From Steinernema hermaphroditum (Eukaryota; Nematoda; Chromadorea; Rhabditida; Steinernematidae): DNA of 64,000 nt. The notes under the pieces are model-generated. The model had not been told where the DNA came from. It was given only the letters and a program-made list of their open reading frames with translations, and did no database searches. The stretch lies in NCBI GenBank assembly GCA_030435675.1, contig CM059622.1:7998001-8062000 (forward strand). The letters are read 5' to 3'. Of the stretch, positions 38,948 to 50,282 are shown in pieces; within the stretch, counting starts at the first letter, position 1; each line of letters starts with the position of its first letter. A program made the position numbers and the translations under genes.

Positions 38948-40800
38948 GTGAAAACAGAAGAGTTTGAAGTAGAAGAAAAACAAGAAGTACTGTATGGACA
39001 TGTGAGGACAAACCTAAATTCAGCAGATATCGCTACGAGAGGCTTGCCAGTGCACACGGAAATGAATAATCTATGGTGGAAAGGACCGGAATTTTTGAAA
39101 GAATCCAGAAATCTCTGGCCTACAGAAATCAAGATCAGTTTACGCAAACTACAAATCGAAAAGAATAATATGAAGATGGTAACATTACAAACAGAAAATC
39201 AAAATACACAAAACTCTATCCTAAATTGGAATTACACATATAGCTTCATGAAATTGATAAGAATAGTCGCGTATATCCTTAGATTCGTTACAAACGTACG
39301 GAACAAGAAGGATTTGAATAGAAACAAGGATAACAAAACTAGTGAAAGACAAAATTTAATCCCAACGGCGGAAGAACTGAGGAAAGCCCGAATTACAATA
39401 ATAAGACTACATCAATTAGAACCAAATCTAAAAGACGATGAAAGATTACTGAAGAACAAATCATTCTTTATAGATAAAGATGGAGTATTACGACTAAAAG
39501 GGCGATTACAAAACAGTGAATTAGAGTACGAGACAAAACACCCAATGGTCATAAACAAAAACTCGAAGCTGGCAGAAATGATAGTGTGGGATGCACATTC
39601 GAAATTACACAAAGGAAAGGTTCACACAATTGCTGATTTAAGGAAACTATTTCGGATGCGAAGTTTAAAACAGAAAGTCAACTCTGTATTAAGAAAATGC
39701 GTTCAGTGTCAAAAGATCAATAAGAAACCAAATTCTTATCCAAACATGCCTGGCTTACCCTCTAGGAGAGTACAGAGAACAAGACCATTTCAGCACATTG
39801 GTATAGATTTTTTTGGTCCCTTACTGATCTACGATCAGAATGAAGAATATAAGAAAAAAGCTTATGGATGTATTTTCGTTTGTACGAGTACAAGACTCAT
39901 TCACATAGAATTACTGCCAGATCTAAGTGCAATTTCATTCCTAAGAGCTTTCGAACGCTTTATAAGCAGAAGAACAATACCAAAAACTATCACATCAGAC
40001 AACGCACCGACGTTTGAGTTAGCTGAAGAGATTTTGAAGGATTTCACATGCAACCTATTCGAGCATGAAGATGTACTGCAATTCACTTGTACACATGAAA
40101 TCCGTTGGCTCAAAATTACACCGTATGCTCCTTGGCAGGGTGGGATGTATGAGCGTTTGATAGGATCAGTTAAAAAATCTATGTACAAATGCCTAGGGAA
40201 AAAGAAAATAAAATACGAGGAACTTGAACTACTACTGATAAAAATAGAAGCAATAACCAACAACAGACCCTTAACATATTTGGACAACGACGAGGCAGAG
40301 TTTACAGTTCTTCGTCCGTCGGACTTCGTGAATCCTGGTTCTGAAAGTATACTCAATTATGATAATGAGGTCGCGATAGAACTAGAAGATAGAACTAGAA
40401 GACGATAGAACTAGAAGACAGGAATTACAACACACGTAAAAACAATTGTGAACAAACAAGAGAATTAGTACAAAACCAATTCAAATCCGCAATGGATCTA
40501 CTAGAAAAATATTGGGATGTTTGGTCAAAAATATACTTAACAGAGTTACACGAACGTCACACAAAAAAAAAACATGGAATCAAACCAGAAGAAAACACAA
40601 GCACACCTCTTTGTAGGACAGATTGTGCTACTAACTGATGAACGGCTGCCAAGAAATGCCTGAAAATTAGCGAAAATACTCGAGATTTTCGAAAATGCAG
40701 ACAAAACTGTCAGAAAATTAAAGTTACTGCTCCCAAGCAACAACACAACGCTAAGAACGGTCAACAGAGTAATACCTCTGGAGATATCAGCCTAAAATTC
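38948..40800 (+). pseudogene. BEL/Pao retrotransposon: end of RNase H, integrase and C-terminal domain
   Basis: The frame to 40408 opens with the RNase H/integrase linker (LNSADIATRGLPV, LWWKGPEFL), then the integrase zinc-binding region (HSKLHKGKVH ... CVQCQ), and the DDE core (HIGIDFFGPL, ITSDNAPTFE, WQGGMYERLIGSVKKSM). Beyond 40408, in shifted frames, KYWDVWSKIYLTELHERH and LLTDERLP match the conserved C-terminal domain of BEL/Pao integrases. It continues the element at 35950-37147; the central reverse transcriptase and RNase H were lost around the hAT insertion. Confidence 0.85.
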
Positions 40801-41057
40801 AAGGCACTTAAAGATTACACAATCACATTACAAATTACACAGAATTACAATGAGAAGAGAGAAGAATTACAACGACAATACACGGAAACGACGACACACT
40901 CTCAGTTTGCACAAATGATCAGTTTGCACAAAGGAATAGCATCGCTTTTTACATTTTAATTTCAAAATTTCCGCGGCAGTATTTGTAAATTCTAGATTTC
41001 GGTTTTATACTTCATAAACCCGGCTGCGCGCGAATTCGCGCCCTCCAGCTACTAAAA

Positions 41058-41390
41058 GCCAATTAGCCTGTAGCCCTGCGGGCGGCAAGATTGGCGCTCA
41101 TGGATAGGGCTGAAGTTGGGGCCAAAAAACTGTAGCCCTGCGGGCGGCGAGAAACCATAGCCCTGCGGGTGGCAAGATTGGCGCTCATGCAAAAAGCTGA
41201 AGTTGGGGCCTAAAACTGTAGCCCTGCGGGCGGCAAGACACCATAGCCCCGCGGGCGGCAAGATTGGCGCTCATGCAAAAAGCTGAAGTTGGGGCCTAAA
41301 ACTGTAGCCCTGCGGGCGGCGAGAAACCATAGCCCTGCGGGCGTCAAGACACCATAGCCCTGCGGGCGGCAAGATTGGCGCTCATGTAAA
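41058..41390. repeat. Dispersed repeat R2, tandemly amplified
   Basis: The block tgtagccctgcgggcggca alternates with agattggcgctcatg and gctgaagttggggcc in at least four imperfect units of roughly 90-110 bases. A single unit of the same family occurs at 15.88-15.99 kb. Confidence 0.85.
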
Positions 41391-41554
41391 TGGCTAAAGT
41401 GGGCGAAAAAACTGTAAAGTTTCAGGAAATTCGAACCGAAAACACTGCTGGTTACAAAATAGGCAAAAAATCACTCAAAAACAGCAAAAAAAACTCAAAG
41501 CCTAGCAGCACCAGAGAGATAGTGGAAGTAGAGCACTACCATTTCAACTGTCTG

Positions 41555-41780
41555 TGTGGCTCATTGCGAACGTTCTCTGTTTGTAAGCGGGCGGTGTCGG
41601 GTTCGGTTCCCCTCGGGGTCCTTATTTTGAGTGGGTGTTTCCGCCGTGCGCACGGAAAAACACACACACACACACACACGCACACACACACACACGCACA
41701 CACACACACGCACACACGCACACACACACACACACAGACCAACGGACCCGTCGGTTCTCCATTTATATATAGGGGATTTC
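41555..41780. repeat. tRNA-box-like segment, CA microsatellite and R2 tail
   Basis: gtgtggctcattgcgaac followed by gggttcggttcccc resembles spaced A and B boxes of a tRNA-derived SINE, although no tRNA fold is convincing. A CA/CACG microsatellite occupies about 41661-41738, then cagaccaacggacccgtcgg and a tatata end, as in the copy at 15.9 kb. Confidence 0.6.
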
Positions 41781-42429
41781 GGAATATAACGGAACAATTC
41801 TGAATAGTAATAAGTATCACTGACATCGATCTTCTCATATAATATTTGTTCCTTCGTGTGACGAAGATGGTGATCCAATCCATGATCCAATCCGTGATCC
41901 TATATCCAATGACGAGACGTCAAAGGCAGCGTCTTCCCTGGCGGCTTATGGGGGTTTAGCGGGTTCGTGAGGAAGACGTTCTCCAACATCGATGACGATC
42001 GTAGGAAGATCCGTTCGCCGATTTTTCAGGATTGCACGACATCCTTGTGCATTCAATTTTCGGTTGAAACTGGCAAAAAATGGAAAAGTAATGCTTTGTG
42101 TTGTGCAAACTGATCATTTGTGCAAACTGATACTTTGTGCAAACTGCACTTTTCCCGAAACGACGGTAAAGGAATCTATCTGGAAATCTGCAAAATTTGA
42201 ATTACCGAAATAGACGTCTACACGTAAAGTAGAGACAATTGTTACGTTTTTATTACGAAATTGAGTCAGTGTAACGAGTGACGCGCCAGAAGACGGACGT
42301 AAATGAGGATGAATAGAGAAAGTGAAAACTTCAGTTACAACTACGCGATATTTACTGTCTAACGCGGAAACTATCATTATCGTGAAATTGATTTGAATAT
42401 GAAGAAGCTAAATGAAAATAACTTCATAA

Positions 42430-44171
42430 TTTCAGGTGAAAGCATGACAACGGCGAAGTTCATTATCGAAGGATTACGAGCGAGTTTTTTGAGATACAAG
42501 GAACAACTACCGATCTACGAGAAATCGATCCAATAAGCTGAAGATCAAGTACTTGCGAAAAAAATCTACACAACGTAATGTGTTTGCGACAGTCTTGAAA
42601 CTCGAACAGCACTTGGCGGAAGTCAGGAATATCGGAATGAACTACAACTCAAATTCGTGCACGCTGGACAAGTTACTGGAAGAGTACCAGAAGCAAAGGC
42701 TAACGAACATGGAGAAAATACTGCGTGAGGAGTATGCACTCTTTACGAGAGAAGACTACAATATGAAAAACAATTCCACATTCTGCTATGTTTGCGCCGA
42801 CAAAGAGCAAGAAATACAACACGTACTTCGAAAAATCGAGTACAAGTACAATGGTAACGCCGTTCCAGAAGAGAACAAAATGGAGGTCGATGAATACCAG
42901 ATTGGTAGGAATTACAATATAGGTGAAAGTACTGGTAATAATTGCAATTCAGATAACAATACGAGGCGGAAGCCGTTAATACTGAAATTTATACTGATTG
43001 TATCGGAGATTTGAAGAATACTGCAAACCGCTATCCCGAAGAAAAGAAAATTAATGAAGATCGAGGTCCATCAGGCAAGAAACGCACGAGGCGGGAGGGT
43101 CTAGAAGAAGAAGACATTTTGATTCTTGAAAACGACTCCCGAGCAGAAGGAGACCAAAATACAAAGGAGAACCTGGAGAATCAAATCCGTTTGTTGCAAG
43201 AAGAGCTCAAACGAATACCCAATAGATTCGCTAAGAGACAGAGACCTGATCGAGCCTACAACTTCTTCTGTACTTTTTGCGGAGATATTGATCATTTCTC
43301 AGATGGATTGCTAAAACTTAGATATGAGATTTTAGCAATCCACCCAGCGATCGGTCGGGTCGTCCGCTCGCTCTCTCTGACGCTGTCTGAGCCGATTGAG
43401 TTGAGTGAGCGGTCGTTCTCGGCCGTCGTTGTCGGCGCAATGATCGCCCCGGCTCCCAGAAGGCCTGGAACACCAGGGAGCCGTAGTTCCACCGTCTTGC
43501 CAAGAAGCCCGTCACTGCCGCCCGACTCCACTCGCGCCGCCAGAGAAGCCGAAGAACCGCCACAATTCCGAAGTCCGCGTCGCCAGCTGCCCTGGTGGTT
43601 CCCGGTTCGCCTGTTGTGCTCCGACAACGCGTTTCGCCTGCATGCCTGTTCTTCACTCGTGCCGCCCGCGGAAGCTGCCGAAGAAGCTCCTCAACTCCGA
43701 CGTCCGTGCCGCCACCTGAGCTGAAGATGGGTTTGCTGTGCTCCACCGTCTCCGGAATCAGCTCTTCGCCTCTCTGATGCCCGCGCACACTAATGGGATC
43801 GCCGTGCTCTACTCTGATGTGCCGAAGTCAGAAGAAGACCGGCGACTACGGAGTGATAATGTGTTTCTTGTGCATATATATGACGTCTCGCAAGGCGTAA
43901 GCCTTTGATACGAGAAATAAACTCGTAAACTCGTAAACTCGTAAACTCAGATGGATGTCATAACGTGCAGGATGTCAAAGAAAGAATTGAAATAGTGAAG
44001 AAAAAGAACAAGTGTAACATTTGCTTACACTCTCATGGAGATCACCCTTGCTTATCGCGTACCCAAAAGTGCCACTACTGCAAGGAAACCGGACGTCATC
44101 ATTCAAGTCTCTGCGACTATGAAACGGAGATTCGAGAAGCAATTAAAGAATTGAAGAAATCAATCAACTGA
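42430..44171 (+). pseudogene. BEL/Pao gag, split by a short retroelement
   Basis: AT-rich sequence encodes a BEL/Pao-type Gag in pieces: an N-terminal part about 42440-43010 with internal stops (MTTAKFIIEGLRASF; KLEQHLAEVRNI), a charged coiled part at 43011-43297 ending FFCTFCGDIDHFSD, and after an insertion (43308-43945) the zinc-knuckle region CNICLHSHGDHPC ... CHYCKETGRHHSSLC to a stop at 44171. Just after the stop, gaggggcgga followed by TGTCGCAACTGCG looks like a polypurine tract and LTR start, which would leave no room for pol. It may be a gag-only derivative or a deleted copy of the family at 36-40.8 kb. Confidence 0.7.
43308..43945 (+). mobile_element. Non-autonomous RTE-type retroelement (family S), copy 1
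   Basis: It is flanked by a perfect 10-bp target duplication ctcagatgga (43298-43307 and 43946-43955), interrupts the BEL gag, and ends in tandem actcgtaa units, the kind of microsatellite tail made by RTE-clade machinery. Its 3' third (gatgcccgcgc... aaggcgtaagcc) recurs in the other family S copies. It encodes no recognisable protein. Confidence 0.8.
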
Positions 44172-44410
44172 GGGGCGGAATGTCGCAACTGCGACTTAAT
44201 TCAAGTCTAGACTAAAGAAGAACGCTTTAATTAATGTATGCCTAATATCACTTGTATGTTTGTTCGTGGCCATAAACGGTTGTTTGGCACGTCTCTCTCT
44301 CTCCATTTGTGTTATACAGGTTGGTACCTGTATATTACTTTAGATCTTCACGACTGAGAAGTCCCGCGCGGCCCTCGACAGAGGAAAGGCGAGCCGTGGA
44401 GAAATCAATA
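44172..44410. other. Possible BEL/Pao LTR remnant
   Basis: Starts TGTCGCAACTGCG at 44181 after a purine tract and contains a tctctctctc run. No second LTR copy was found in the window, so the assignment is weak. Confidence 0.3.
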
Positions 44411-44868
44411 TCCCTGATAATTTCGATTTGTCTACTGTAGGCATTTCCTGCAGCGCAAGTGCGCGTTTGGCGAAGTGGTAGTGTGTTGTTCTTGGAGACT
44501 GTGTATCAGAGTTCGGTCCCCCCGTGTGGCCGGAATTTTTTCTTCGACGTTCTTGGTCCGTTCTGAATGTCAACAAGCTTCCTTAAAATCCAGATCGCAA
44601 TTTTATCTGTAGAATAGCCAGCTATTACTTGGGTTCTACTTAAACTGCTTGTCTTTTGTCCTCATAGGCATAACTGCATCTTGTTGACATTCAGAACGGA
44701 CCAAGAATGTCGAAGAAAAATTCCGGCCACAAGGGGGACCAAACCCTGATACACATTCTCCAAGAACAACGCACTACCACTTCGCCAAACGCTCACTTGA
44801 TAGCAGAGTGTTCGGGTCGCATATGCTGCAGGAAATGCCTACAGTAGACAAATCGAAATTATCAGGGA
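44411..44868. repeat. Long inverted repeat with tRNA-like boxes
   Basis: Arms 44411-44577 and 44680-44868 are complementary apart from a short extra segment in the right arm. Each arm contains ttggcgaagtggtagtg, close to an A box, and about 30 bases on gagttcggtcccc, close to a B box. It could be two SINE copies head to head or a foldback element that captured a tRNA-like promoter. Confidence 0.75.
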
Positions 44869-45210
44869 CTTCGTGCTAAGACCAAACAAAATCCAGTAAA
44901 TGCCAGCTTCCTGTAGAAAGATTGTAGCTCGAAAACCTGCAGGCCTGCAGCGAAACGGATTTCACCATCGTGTTCGCCGTCAAAAACTGGATAATTTGAT
45001 ATAATTGAGATAAATTTTTCACGCTGACACTGTCCCTTTAAGCAGAGCAGCAGCGAGATGAACGTGTCCAAAGTGATTAATCTGGCCTTAACAAGAGTAA
45101 AGTTCAGTCGCTGGTGCATAAAAGCCCTGGAAAGATAAATAATAACTCAATTCGTGGGGAAATGTGCTAAGGTGCAGACTGTCGTGGCCGTTGGCCCACA
45201 TTTTAGACGA
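44869..45210. other. Non-coding interval
   Basis: Nothing recognisable apart from a weak inverted ctgcaggcctgcag palindrome near 44938. Confidence 0.4.
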
Positions 45211-45223
45211 GTGGTCTACAAAG

Positions 45224-45493
45224 TTCGCGCCGCCAGCCGAACTGAAGATGACTCTCCGCTCCGTTGGCTGTGCTCCACCGCCGCGCCACTTCCGGGATCA
45301 GCTCTTCACGACTTCGATGCCCGCGCAAACTAATGGGAACGCTGCATTCTATTCGGATTCGTCTGCTCCACCGAAATCAGAAGAAAATCAGCGATCACGG
45401 TGTGACTCTGTTCTTCTTTGTGCATATATGAGACGTCCTGCACGGCGTAAGCCGTTGATTCGGGAAGATAAATCGTGTAAAATCGTGTAAATC
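45224..45493 (+). mobile_element. Non-autonomous RTE-type retroelement (family S), copy 2
   Basis: A 13-bp duplication gtggtctacaaag flanks it (45211-45223 and 45494-45506). It shares the 3' region of copy 1 and ends with tcgtgtaaaa-type units. Shorter than copy 1, so 5'-truncated. Confidence 0.85.
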
Positions 45494-45610
45494 GTGGTCT
45501 ACAAAGATCACAGGTTTTTTGTAGTTTTCAAAAAATTCAAAGGCGAAGAACCACTCGAACTCTTCAAAACCGGCTCTCAGAAAACAGTAGTAGTGGAAAG
45601 GAGTTTCCTC

Positions 45611-45649
45611 ACGGGGCCGTATCAACGACAGACTTTCTGCAAGGAGAAC
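45611..45649. repeat. 39-bp direct repeat, left copy
   Basis: Identical to 47338-47376 and in the same orientation. The right copy runs directly into a mariner transposase tail, so the sequence is probably mariner-derived. Confidence 0.85.
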
Positions 45650-45832
45650 GGATAGAGCCTCGCTCTCTGACCGCCCTTAAATTCCACGCACTCGTAGTTC
45701 ACTATGTCGCAGAGCTCGCCAAAAACAGCCAAATACGTACTCTGCTTCCTCAAAGTACGTAAGCGACTGTCGCCACGCGGGATTCCCTTGTGCACGCGAC
45801 TTCCAACCACACACGGTGATGCAATCACCACT

Positions 45833-46731
45833 TAACATTTAACATTTATTCCGTATCATTGATTTACATCAAGCGGATCCCATTATGTTCAACCATTGGC
45901 GCAGTGTCGTTATTCTCGCTTGGTTCTGCCACGCTTGTGTCCTCAGCGCTTTGCGAATGTCGTCTCGCCATCTTGTTCTGGGTCGTCCGAGTGGTCTCGA
46001 AACGATTGGCCTCCAGTCAGTCAGGCGTTTCGACCACTTTTCTTCGTCTTCATTTGCGAGTTTCCACGCGTATTTCATCTTTCTCTTCTTTGCAGATTCC
46101 GCCACGTCAGATATCTTCGTCACTCCGCGCAGCCAATCGTTCGTCTTCTTGTCTACGAGACGAACGCCGACCATTCGCCGCTCCATCTTCCGCTGTGCGG
46201 TCGCAAGCCTCTTGCAGGCGGACTTCGTCAGCGCCCACGTCTCCGCTACATACAGCATCGCTGGAAGGACGCACATGTTGAACAGGCGCCGCTTCCATCT
46301 CATCTCGACGGTCGGATTGGTAAGGAACTGCTTGTACTGTTTGAATACATTCCATCCACTGCAGATTGCACTTCATTCAATTCGTCCATCATCTTCTGGA
46401 GATCTTCGGCCGTTTCTGCGATGAGCGCGATGTCGTCGGCGAACCGTAGGTTTGATAGACGCCTTCCGTTGATGTTTATACCGACTTCTTCCCATTCTAG
46501 TTGCCGGAAGACATGCTCCAGAGTCGCCGTGAAGAGTTTTGGGCTGATGGTGTCGCCCTGTCGTACTCCGCGTCGGATTTGGATCGGCACAGGTTCGTCG
46601 TTCACGTTGATTGACGACTCCGCCTCTTCATATATCTTCTGCAGGATTTTGACGATCTTCACCGGGACTCCTTGCTGCTGGATCGCGCTCCATACTGCAT
46701 TCAGCTCTACACTGTCGAAGGCCTTCTCATA
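45833..46731 (-). mobile_element. 5'-truncated RTE-type LINE with reverse transcriptase fragment
   Basis: A 12-bp duplication gcaatcaccact flanks it (45821-45832 and 46732-46743). The minus strand encodes the second half of a reverse transcriptase: RRGVRQGDTISPKLFTATLE, then LRFADDIALIAE with the FADD catalytic motif, then, after a frame change near 46300, the C-terminal domain MYVAETWALTKS ... RRMVGVRLVDKKTNDWLR and RPRTRWRDDIRKAL. The 3' end carries aacatttaacattt repeats. It belongs to the clade whose machinery probably spread family S. Confidence 0.85.
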
Positions 46732-47337
46732 GCAATCACCACTACAGCGACTAATACACGCGAGCTAACACAGTAGCCTCGCAACAGCAACTGGCGCAAA
46801 CTCGCAAGTTTCAACGCCGGACAAAACACAGGGAAAAGATCCGCGACGCGCGATCTTCCTTTACAACACTAACTGGAATCCGACGGATCTCCAGGAATAC
46901 AACAAAACCGAGCTGGTACAGCAATTTACCCAAGCTACGGCAACAACAATAATCGGCAACAAATACAGAATTTGGATCACACGATCCGAAAACAACAGGT
47001 CCGCGCGGGCACACACAACAACACTCAACCGATCACTGGGAGTCCCCTCCGGAACTCTGAAGAACACCGCTGCTCTCCAGCCGCACACTGATGAACTCTG
47101 CTGCTCTCGTTGTTTGCAGCCCACTGTCTTGTCTAGATAATGTTCCGGAACCTTCTGCGTCTCGTAGACACGTTATTCGGCGCGTAGACGTCTGGTTCAG
47201 AATTGACGCGGGATTCAAATTCTGCTGAAATCCGGGAAATCCCGGACGCGCTGAAAGGACGCGACCGCTTGTCGCGACACTGTGCAAGAATACTTCGAAA
47301 ACAGGTGATGGACTTTGATGCAGGAATGGACACCCGC

Positions 47338-47376
47338 TCACGGGGCCGTATCAACGACAGACTTTCTGCAAGGAGC
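47338..47376. repeat. 39-bp direct repeat, right copy
   Basis: Second copy of 45611-45649; the 1.69 kb between the copies holds the LINE and about 0.77 kb of unidentified DNA. Confidence 0.85.
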
Positions 47377-47760
47377 CAATCTTAGATTTTTGTACTAAGG
47401 AAGACTGGCCCTCAATTAGTTCGGATTTCAAACCCGTGGACTTTGAGGTGTGGAGCATCTTGGAGAAGAAGGCCTGACGAGTAGCCCACGCAACAAATTA
47501 CTCACTGAAGAGGGCTTTCCAGAACGCGTGGGACGAAATTTCAATTCGAAGTCTAGCGGCCATAGCGAAAAATTTCTCTAAGCATTTGGAGCCGCGATTG
47601 GCGGCAGAATTTGGTCATTTCGAAATAAATCTGTGACAGCCCAAGTAGTTTTTGCTGCTCTTTCCTGTGATATATTTTATTGGTTTTAATTCGTTCACGG
47701 CTTCAAGATATCATCGATTTTCGGCGTGACAAAACTTTTGCGCACCCTGTATAATCAGAG
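47377..47760 (+). pseudogene. mariner/Tc1-type transposase C-terminus
   Basis: Reading from within the 39-bp repeat, TKEDWPSISSDFKPVDFEVW is the region around the last catalytic aspartate, where SPDLNPxD is usual, followed by SILEKKA, a stop, NAWDEISIRSLAAIAKNF and RLAAEFGHFEI. A terminal-repeat-like end (gcgcaccctgta) follows at about 47744-47755. Stops make it dead. Confidence 0.7.
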
Positions 47761-48576
47761 TTTGAGTTAGATGGACAAGTTCGAACTACTTACTTCCTAG
47801 AACAACAATTATGCATGTGACTCTACGACCTCATATGTCACTTTGTATCAAACTCTTAGCCACGGTAAGACGTATTAAAGGGAAGATGGTCAAATAAGAA
47901 ACGAGAATTTATGGAGATATGTTCTGCGTAGCCTAACACAGACACACCGCAGTCATGACAGTTCTGCCGCTGTGGCACACTCTAAACTTTCGAAACAGTC
48001 CCTAAGATTAATTTGTTTCTCTGTAGTAAACCAATTCTCTGAAGGGTAAATATGTCTATGGGTGTCTCGCAGTAATTAAAGATCCGTGTCGATCGTTTGT
48101 GAAGGGTGGGATTCTTAGAAGGTCGAAAGTATTGAGAATAATGTTTGAGACTACTCTAAAGCACATTCTATAACATTTTTTGGTATGTAAAAGTCGCACA
48201 CGAATGTAATGTCCAATTGCGCCCTTGAAGTGTTTGTAGATTTCGGCCTTTACCTTATACCCAAGGATAAATACAGTCTTTTCCCTAATACACAATCTGC
48301 AAAATGACGAATGGAAGGGAAATGTGTAGACAACAGCCACTTCCGAAAATTGCATAAAGCTTCTAGCCTAAGTGAGCACTCCTTAAGCACCTGATGGGCC
48401 GAAGATATAATAACGTTCAACGGAACGTGGATGTCAATTTTTACAAAAAAAAAACCAAAAAATTCTATGAAATGTACGATGTGGTGTCCATGGCATAAGT
48501 TACCTACGGTATGTTTGCGGTATGAGCTGGTGGGGGATAAGTTACCCTGAGTCCAACATAAGCAGCAGACAGCTGT
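47761..48576. other. Non-coding interval
   Basis: No coding, RNA or transposon feature is recognised here; the sequence is AT-rich. Confidence 0.4.
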
Positions 48577-48714
48577 CTTCACTGCTCGCTGCTTATGCTG
48601 CTTCGAACGACGACACTGCTGCCTGAGGTCCCACAGCAATTTGCCTGATTTCGCTGCTTGGTGCTGCTTCTGCTGCTTCGTGCTGCCTCGAATGACGACG
48701 CTTGTCGTCGTTCG
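48577..48714. repeat. Dispersed repeat R3, copy 2 (inverted relative to copy 1)
   Basis: Reverse complement of the 27690-27835 repeat with several indels; it directly abuts the left inverted repeat of the Ulp1 element. Confidence 0.75.
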
Positions 48715-49189
48715 CAGCACCCTCGCGAAAGGACCCTCGTATCGTGAAATTGGCGCACCAGGGCAATCGTGACAGGACCCACATTTGTGATCGGTCCTTT
48801 AGCTCCGTACATAAGGATCATCGACAAGCTTGCGTGCATTTTCGTTTTTCTCCCCACTTAGCCTTCTCCCTACATATATCATCAAAATATGGCATAGTAA
48901 CAAAGAAACATGAACTGAAGATAGACCTTCTGGCTTTCTGTAGCAAAAATTTTTTTCTTAAACAGACCAGCCCTGCGAAGCAGACAAAATTGGAGCCGAA
49001 ATGCAGCACATTAGAACACGTAGACATAGGTAGAATCCTTACGTTCGGCGAAGTGATACGGTAGCATCGAGTTCGACTTTTACTAATTGTCGAAGAACTT
49101 TACCAATGGTACGGTATCCGCGCATCGTTGTGAAGTTTACTAATGATACACAGTAATATTGACGTTATTTATAGAAATCTGTAGCTATA

Positions 49190-49460
49190 TACATGCATAG
49201 AAATCTGGTAACCCGTATATACATATATCAGGACCGGTGATAGGGATACCCGTAGAAATGTAGCAGTACCAGTAGAAAAGACTACAATGAGCAGGATGGA
49301 ATCTATAGACATTTATGTACAAACATAGAAATATGGTGACCCGTAAATAGAAATACAATTACCGGTGATAGGAATACCCATAGAAATGTGGAAACCCGTA
49401 TAGATAATAATCCCGTAAATATATATAGGCGTACCCGTAGCAATATATCACAGATAAGTT
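49190..49460. repeat. Degenerate tandem repeat inside the Ulp1 element
   Basis: Imperfect units built on tagaaat, ggtaacccgta and ccggtgatagg follow one another about six times. Confidence 0.6.
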
Positions 49461-49473
49461 CAATTAATTGCAC

Positions 49474-50282
49474 CTAATAGAATGATGCATCCATATCCTG
49501 CTCATGATCGGTGAGGGCGGCGTCAGATCCAGTATCCGCGAATTCGTCGAGTTCCGGTTCGAGGTGTGCTTCGAGTTCGGCGCGCCACTGCATGCGCATC
49601 GTGTCGAGCCGCTGGTCAGAGTAGAGGCGAACGTCGAGAACTCCTGGGGTCGGGGAGGACGGAGTCTCGTGCATCTGCTCCAAGTAGGAGAGCACGTTAT
49701 GAATGACGAAAATGCCACAGTTATGTCCGTCATCCTGATGGGTGGACAACGTGTTGCCGTCGATGATCTGAACCTCGGCGTTATCGTAGGGTTGACCGCT
49801 ACGATGGCGTCTGAGTGCACCGACAATTGACCGTGTCCTGTTGCTCACGTAATCCATGTACGGCTCCGTCGTCTCCTGTAAAGTATGTTAAGTAGGGAGT
49901 TGCTTCACCGTACCGCTTACCGGCGAGGAGTCGTAGATGACAGCCTGTCCCCAGTCGAGGTCCGCAATTGCCACTGCCCAGTGGTCGGTACTGATATTGT
50001 CGCGCCTCCTGCTGATGTGGATAGGGATAACAGCCATCGTATAGCGGTCCCTCTGCAGGTAGGTGAACTCGTGCACGTTGCCTTCAGGGACCTCATAGTC
50101 GGGATAGTACATGGACGGGTGCACTACGGGACGTGCTCCGTCACGCAGATTGATCAGTTGCACCTAAAGAGAAAGGTTGAAGATCAGTTGCATAATGTTA
50201 ACGGACCCTGTACGCGAGATAGCGCAGAATGGCCAACTCGGAGATGTGCTCCTTGCCGTTGAAGCAGTCGAGCGCGTCGGCT
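49474..50282 (-). CDS. Ulp1-like (C48) SUMO-type cysteine protease, 3 visible exons, partial
   Basis: Exons 50282-50207, 50163-49921 and 49875-49474 join in frame; the first visible exon begins inside the gene after a good acceptor (CTTCAACAG), so the true N-terminus is not identified. The catalytic triad of the Ulp1/SENP fold is in place: His in TDHWAVAIADL, Asp in AVIYDSSP, and the HQDDGHNCGIFVIHN segment with oxyanion Gln and nucleophile Cys. The C-terminal 75 residues are acidic. Ulp1 proteases remove SUMO or related modifiers; related domains are known in large DNA transposons. Position between inverted repeats suggests a mobile-element gene. No stop or shift breaks the visible catalytic region. 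Confidence 0.75.

Noticed and set aside
44450..44540. tRNA gene
   Set aside because: Only A- and B-box-like words are present; no cloverleaf with acceptor pairing could be built.
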